This document shows, piece after piece, positions 21,902 to 23,630 of a stretch of 23,630 bases of DNA. The DNA is from a virus: the IMG/VR virus record IMGVR_UViG_3300035659_001804, positions 1 through 23,630 of that record; one strand, given 5' to 3'. Position 1 is the stretch's first letter. Every line of letters starts with the position of its first letter. The translations under genes and the position numbers were made by a program. The notes beneath the pieces are model-generated. The model did no database searches. It saw only the letters and a program-made list of their open reading frames with translations, and was not told the DNA's origin.

Positions 21902-23188
21902 ATGGACGACAGGGACCTCGACAAGATCGCCGCCCGCGTCGCCTCCGGACGCCTGAGGACTGCCGGCAAGATCGAGTTCGTCAAGGACACCGGCCCGATA
22001 CGGCGCGACATACGCGTCAAGGGCTTCGAGTGGACTCCGGACTCCGCACGGAACCTTGCCAAGATCCTCTGGGCCGCCCAGAGGTCGCACAGCTATGCGC
22101 TCGCGGCCTACAGGCTCTTCTCCAAGATGCCGTCCTCCCAGTTCAGTCCGGACGGTCTCTTGGGCGGTCGCGGATACATTCAGTCCGTCAAGGAGATGCG
22201 GAACGGTCTCGGATCCATCGTCGAGACTCTCTCGTCGTTCACCGACACGGTCCACGATGAAGTGAACGCGGACCACTGGTCTGCGAGCGGCGCCGAGGAT
22301 CAGGTCTCCGACATCGTCGACGGCGCTGAGGACGTCAAGCAGAACCCGGAAGCCTTCGTGGAGAGCGAATTCCGCGCGGATAGCGGCGAGGACGGCTTCA
22401 ACGAGCCCGTCCAGAACCCCGATCCGGAGGACTTCAACCCTCTCGTCGAGGACGACGAGTCCGAGGACGACGAGTCCGAGGACGACGAGTCCGAAGACGA
22501 AAACGAAGAGGCCCAACACCAATTCGCCTCCTACACCGACACCGCGATCGTCGAAGAGAAGATCCGCCGGCGTAAGGAAAAGGAACCTGCGGGCGGCGAC
22601 GTCGGGTCTCAGCTCCCGGGCGGGACCGGGGATCAAGAGCAGGGGAAGACCGTCCCCGAGATGGTCATGAACACGACGACCCCTGCGGGAGGAAACTACG
22701 CCTCCGCCGTCGGCCGTATCCTTCGCAGGCACAAGGCCAGGTCTCGGACCGCCGACGCGTCCCTTCCGACCGGCGGGCTCACCCCCAGGGTCGACCACAT
22801 CGGTCCGGCCGAGGGGAACGAAGCCGGGCACTTCAATGACGAGAACGTGTGGCCGTCGGACGATCCGACCGGGGAGGGCCTTTCGAGCGGTACGAACGAG
22901 TCCAAGCAGCTCCTCGAGGACTGGACCGTGGACGGCGTGACGGGATACGACAACCCGACCGACGGGGACTCGAGCGTCCTGAAGATCTCCTCGAGAGTCG
23001 CCGCCGGGCAGACCTATTCATGGCTCCCCGGGTGCTCCAACGACAAGAACCTCGACTACTATGCCCGCGGGCTCACCGCAGAGGACGTCGACTGGATGAA
23101 GGCTCATGCCGCCCCCGAGCCCCCTCCCGGCCTCGGTCCGCAGCAGGCCAAGCGCGACACGACATTTCTCTGGGACGCCGACTTCTGA
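21902..23188 (+). CDS. Large hypothetical phage protein, probably structural, with acidic repeat
   Basis: A 428-residue protein. The N-terminus MDDRDLDKIAARVASGRLRT is followed by GKIEFVKDTGPIRRDIRVKG. A helical domain (about 42-135: SARNLAKILWAAQRSHSYAL, LLGGRGYIQSVKEMRNGLGS, ETLSSFTDTVHDEVNADHW) follows, then an acidic tract with DDESE repeats (about 184-203) and a long polar, low-complexity C-terminal half rich in Gly, Asp and Thr. The GRGYIQ...MR...DT-x-x-D-E block looks like a conserved phage core; the tail resembles disordered virion or scaffold-type segments. No enzyme motif. Function unknown. The TGA shares its A with the next ATG. Confidence 0.75.
   Translation: MDDRDLDKIAARVASGRLRTAGKIEFVKDTGPIRRDIRVKGFEWTPDSARNLAKILWAAQRSHSYALAAYRLFSKMPSSQFSPDGLLGGRGYIQSVKEMRNGLGSIVETLSSFTDTVHDEVNADHWSASGAEDQVSDIVDGAEDVKQNPEAFVESEFRADSGEDGFNEPVQNPDPEDFNPLVEDDESEDDESEDDESEDENEEAQHQFASYTDTAIVEEKIRRRKEKEPAGGDVGSQLPGGTGDQEQGKTVPEMVMNTTTPAGGNYASAVGRILRRHKARSRTADASLPTGGLTPRVDHIGPAEGNEAGHFNDENVWPSDDPTGEGLSSGTNESKQLLEDWTVDGVTGYDNPTDGDSSVLKISSRVAAGQTYSWLPGCSNDKNLDYYARGLTAEDVDWMKAHAAPEPPPGLGPQQAKRDTTFLWDADF
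22451..22495 (+). repeat. 15-base tandem repeat encoding Asp/Glu/Ser
   Basis: Three copies of GACGACGAGTCCGAG, the last with one change at its final base, encoding DDESE in phase. Part of an acidic, probably disordered region. Confidence 0.9.
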
Positions 23189-23630
23189 TGCCCGCCGCCC
23201 TCCCTACGGACAACGCCGTCGACAAGGCCGTGGACACCTTCGGCATCGGCACGTACGACTCCCAGAGCGACGCCTCCGGGAACCACGGGGAGGACTCCAA
23301 CGTCAAGGAGCCCGCAGGGAAGAACCTGCCCGACGGCGGCCCTCCGGACGTCTTCAGCCCCGACAGGCTCCTGAGCTATCCGGACGATCCCGACATGAGG
23401 ACAGGCTCCTGGTGGACCGGCGTGTTCGCGGCGGCGGCCCTTCCGGGAGAGTCCGATCGCGACGTCACCCACGCTCATCCCGACATGTCCTCTCTTGACT
23501 CTCGCGTCAGATCCGTCTCTAAGGGCGGCCGTGCGGACAAGTCCGCCCTGTCGGAGCTCCCGTCGGACTCCGGGAACCCCTCCGCCCGCTCTGACTACTA
23601 CGACAAGACGGTCACCGGCGGGACTGGCGA
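23188..23630 (+). CDS. Hypothetical phage protein, 3' end beyond the window
   Basis: Open from ATG 23188 to the window end, 147 codons visible. The ATG shares its A with the TGA of the preceding gene (TGATG). The visible part is polar and low in hydrophobic residues, rich in Asp, Gly, Ser and Pro: PTDNAVDKAVDTFGIGTYDS, then KNLPDGGPPDVFSPDRLLSY and GSWWTGVFAAAALPGESDRD. No motif recognised. Base composition and phasing match the preceding gene, with which it is likely translated; probably another virion-associated or scaffold-like protein. Confidence 0.65.
   Translation, partial: MPAALPTDNAVDKAVDTFGIGTYDSQSDASGNHGEDSNVKEPAGKNLPDGGPPDVFSPDRLLSYPDDPDMRTGSWWTGVFAAAALPGESDRDVTHAHPDMSSLDSRVRSVSKGGRADKSALSELPSDSGNPSARSDYYDKTVTGGTG

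Noticed and set aside
21446-22831. 461-codon minus-strand open frame
   Set aside because: Repetitive Val/Leu/Gly stretch is the antisense of the DDESE repeat; no family features.
1-23630. tRNA genes, insertion sequences or attachment sites
   Set aside because: No cloverleaf, transposase, terminal repeats or integrase was seen by eye; a tRNAscan or repeat search could still find weak cases.

Overview
The window looks like part of the genome of a large, GC-rich tailed phage, or a closely related prophage or metagenomic phage contig. It is packed wall to wall with genes. Neighbours overlap by ATGA, GTGA, TGATG or TAATG. It encodes a phage-type replication, recombination and nucleotide-supply set but no ribosomal, metabolic-operon or transposon genes. 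At the right end it passes into genes that look structural. No tRNA, CRISPR array or insertion sequence was seen.

Layout. 1-2385 is a class II (B12-dependent) ribonucleotide reductase whose 5' end lies outside the window. 2402-2985 holds two small genes. 2982-5538 holds an NAD+-dependent DNA ligase split into two separate genes on OPPOSITE strands: the catalytic half at 2982-4091 (-) and the zinc-finger/HhH/BRCT half at 4720-5538 (+), with an acidic-tailed protein gene between them. 5560-10866 carries a RecD2-like helicase, a Cys-rich protein, a SIMPL-domain protein, an SbcD/Mre11-like nuclease and a Cas4/RecB-like nuclease. 10896-15728 is a tightly overlapping run: coiled-coil protein, zinc-ribbon protein, sliding-clamp-like protein, the C-terminal half of a Rad50/SbcC-like ATPase, two unknowns, a TOPRIM primase and a metallopeptidase-fold protein with a degenerate active site. 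15753-18937 carries a DnaX-type clamp loader, a NusG/KOW-like protein, a small protein and a FEN-type 5' nuclease. 19081-19857 is a protein with two sigma-region-4-like HTH motifs, preceded by a 143-base potentially structured leader. 19861-20638 (-) holds two small genes. From 20690 onward there is an Ig/BACON-like, probably virion, protein and three further phage proteins, the last cut by the window end.

The strongest non-coding signal is a box, TGTANNNT (sometimes CGTANNNT), whose final T lies exactly 5 or 6 bases before the ATG of nine genes on both strands, usually without a Shine-Dalgarno sequence. This spacing would place the transcription start at or next to the A of the ATG, so I infer -10-type promoters producing leaderless mRNAs. 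That would suit an actinobacterial (or Deinococcus-like) host, where TANNNT -10 boxes and leaderless genes are common. Where the same box lies further upstream (10867) a perfect AGGAGG is present instead. The boxes also fix several starts (ligase at 4091, clamp loader at 15753).

Working together, RNR supplies dNTPs. Primase, clamp, clamp loader, RecD2-like helicase, 5' nuclease and split ligase cover priming, processivity, unwinding, RNA-primer removal and nick sealing. SbcD, the Rad50-like half and the Cas4-like nuclease would process DNA ends. The NusG-like and sigma-4-like proteins could redirect host transcription. The replicative polymerase, replicative helicase and the Walker A half of the Rad50-like ATPase are not in this window.
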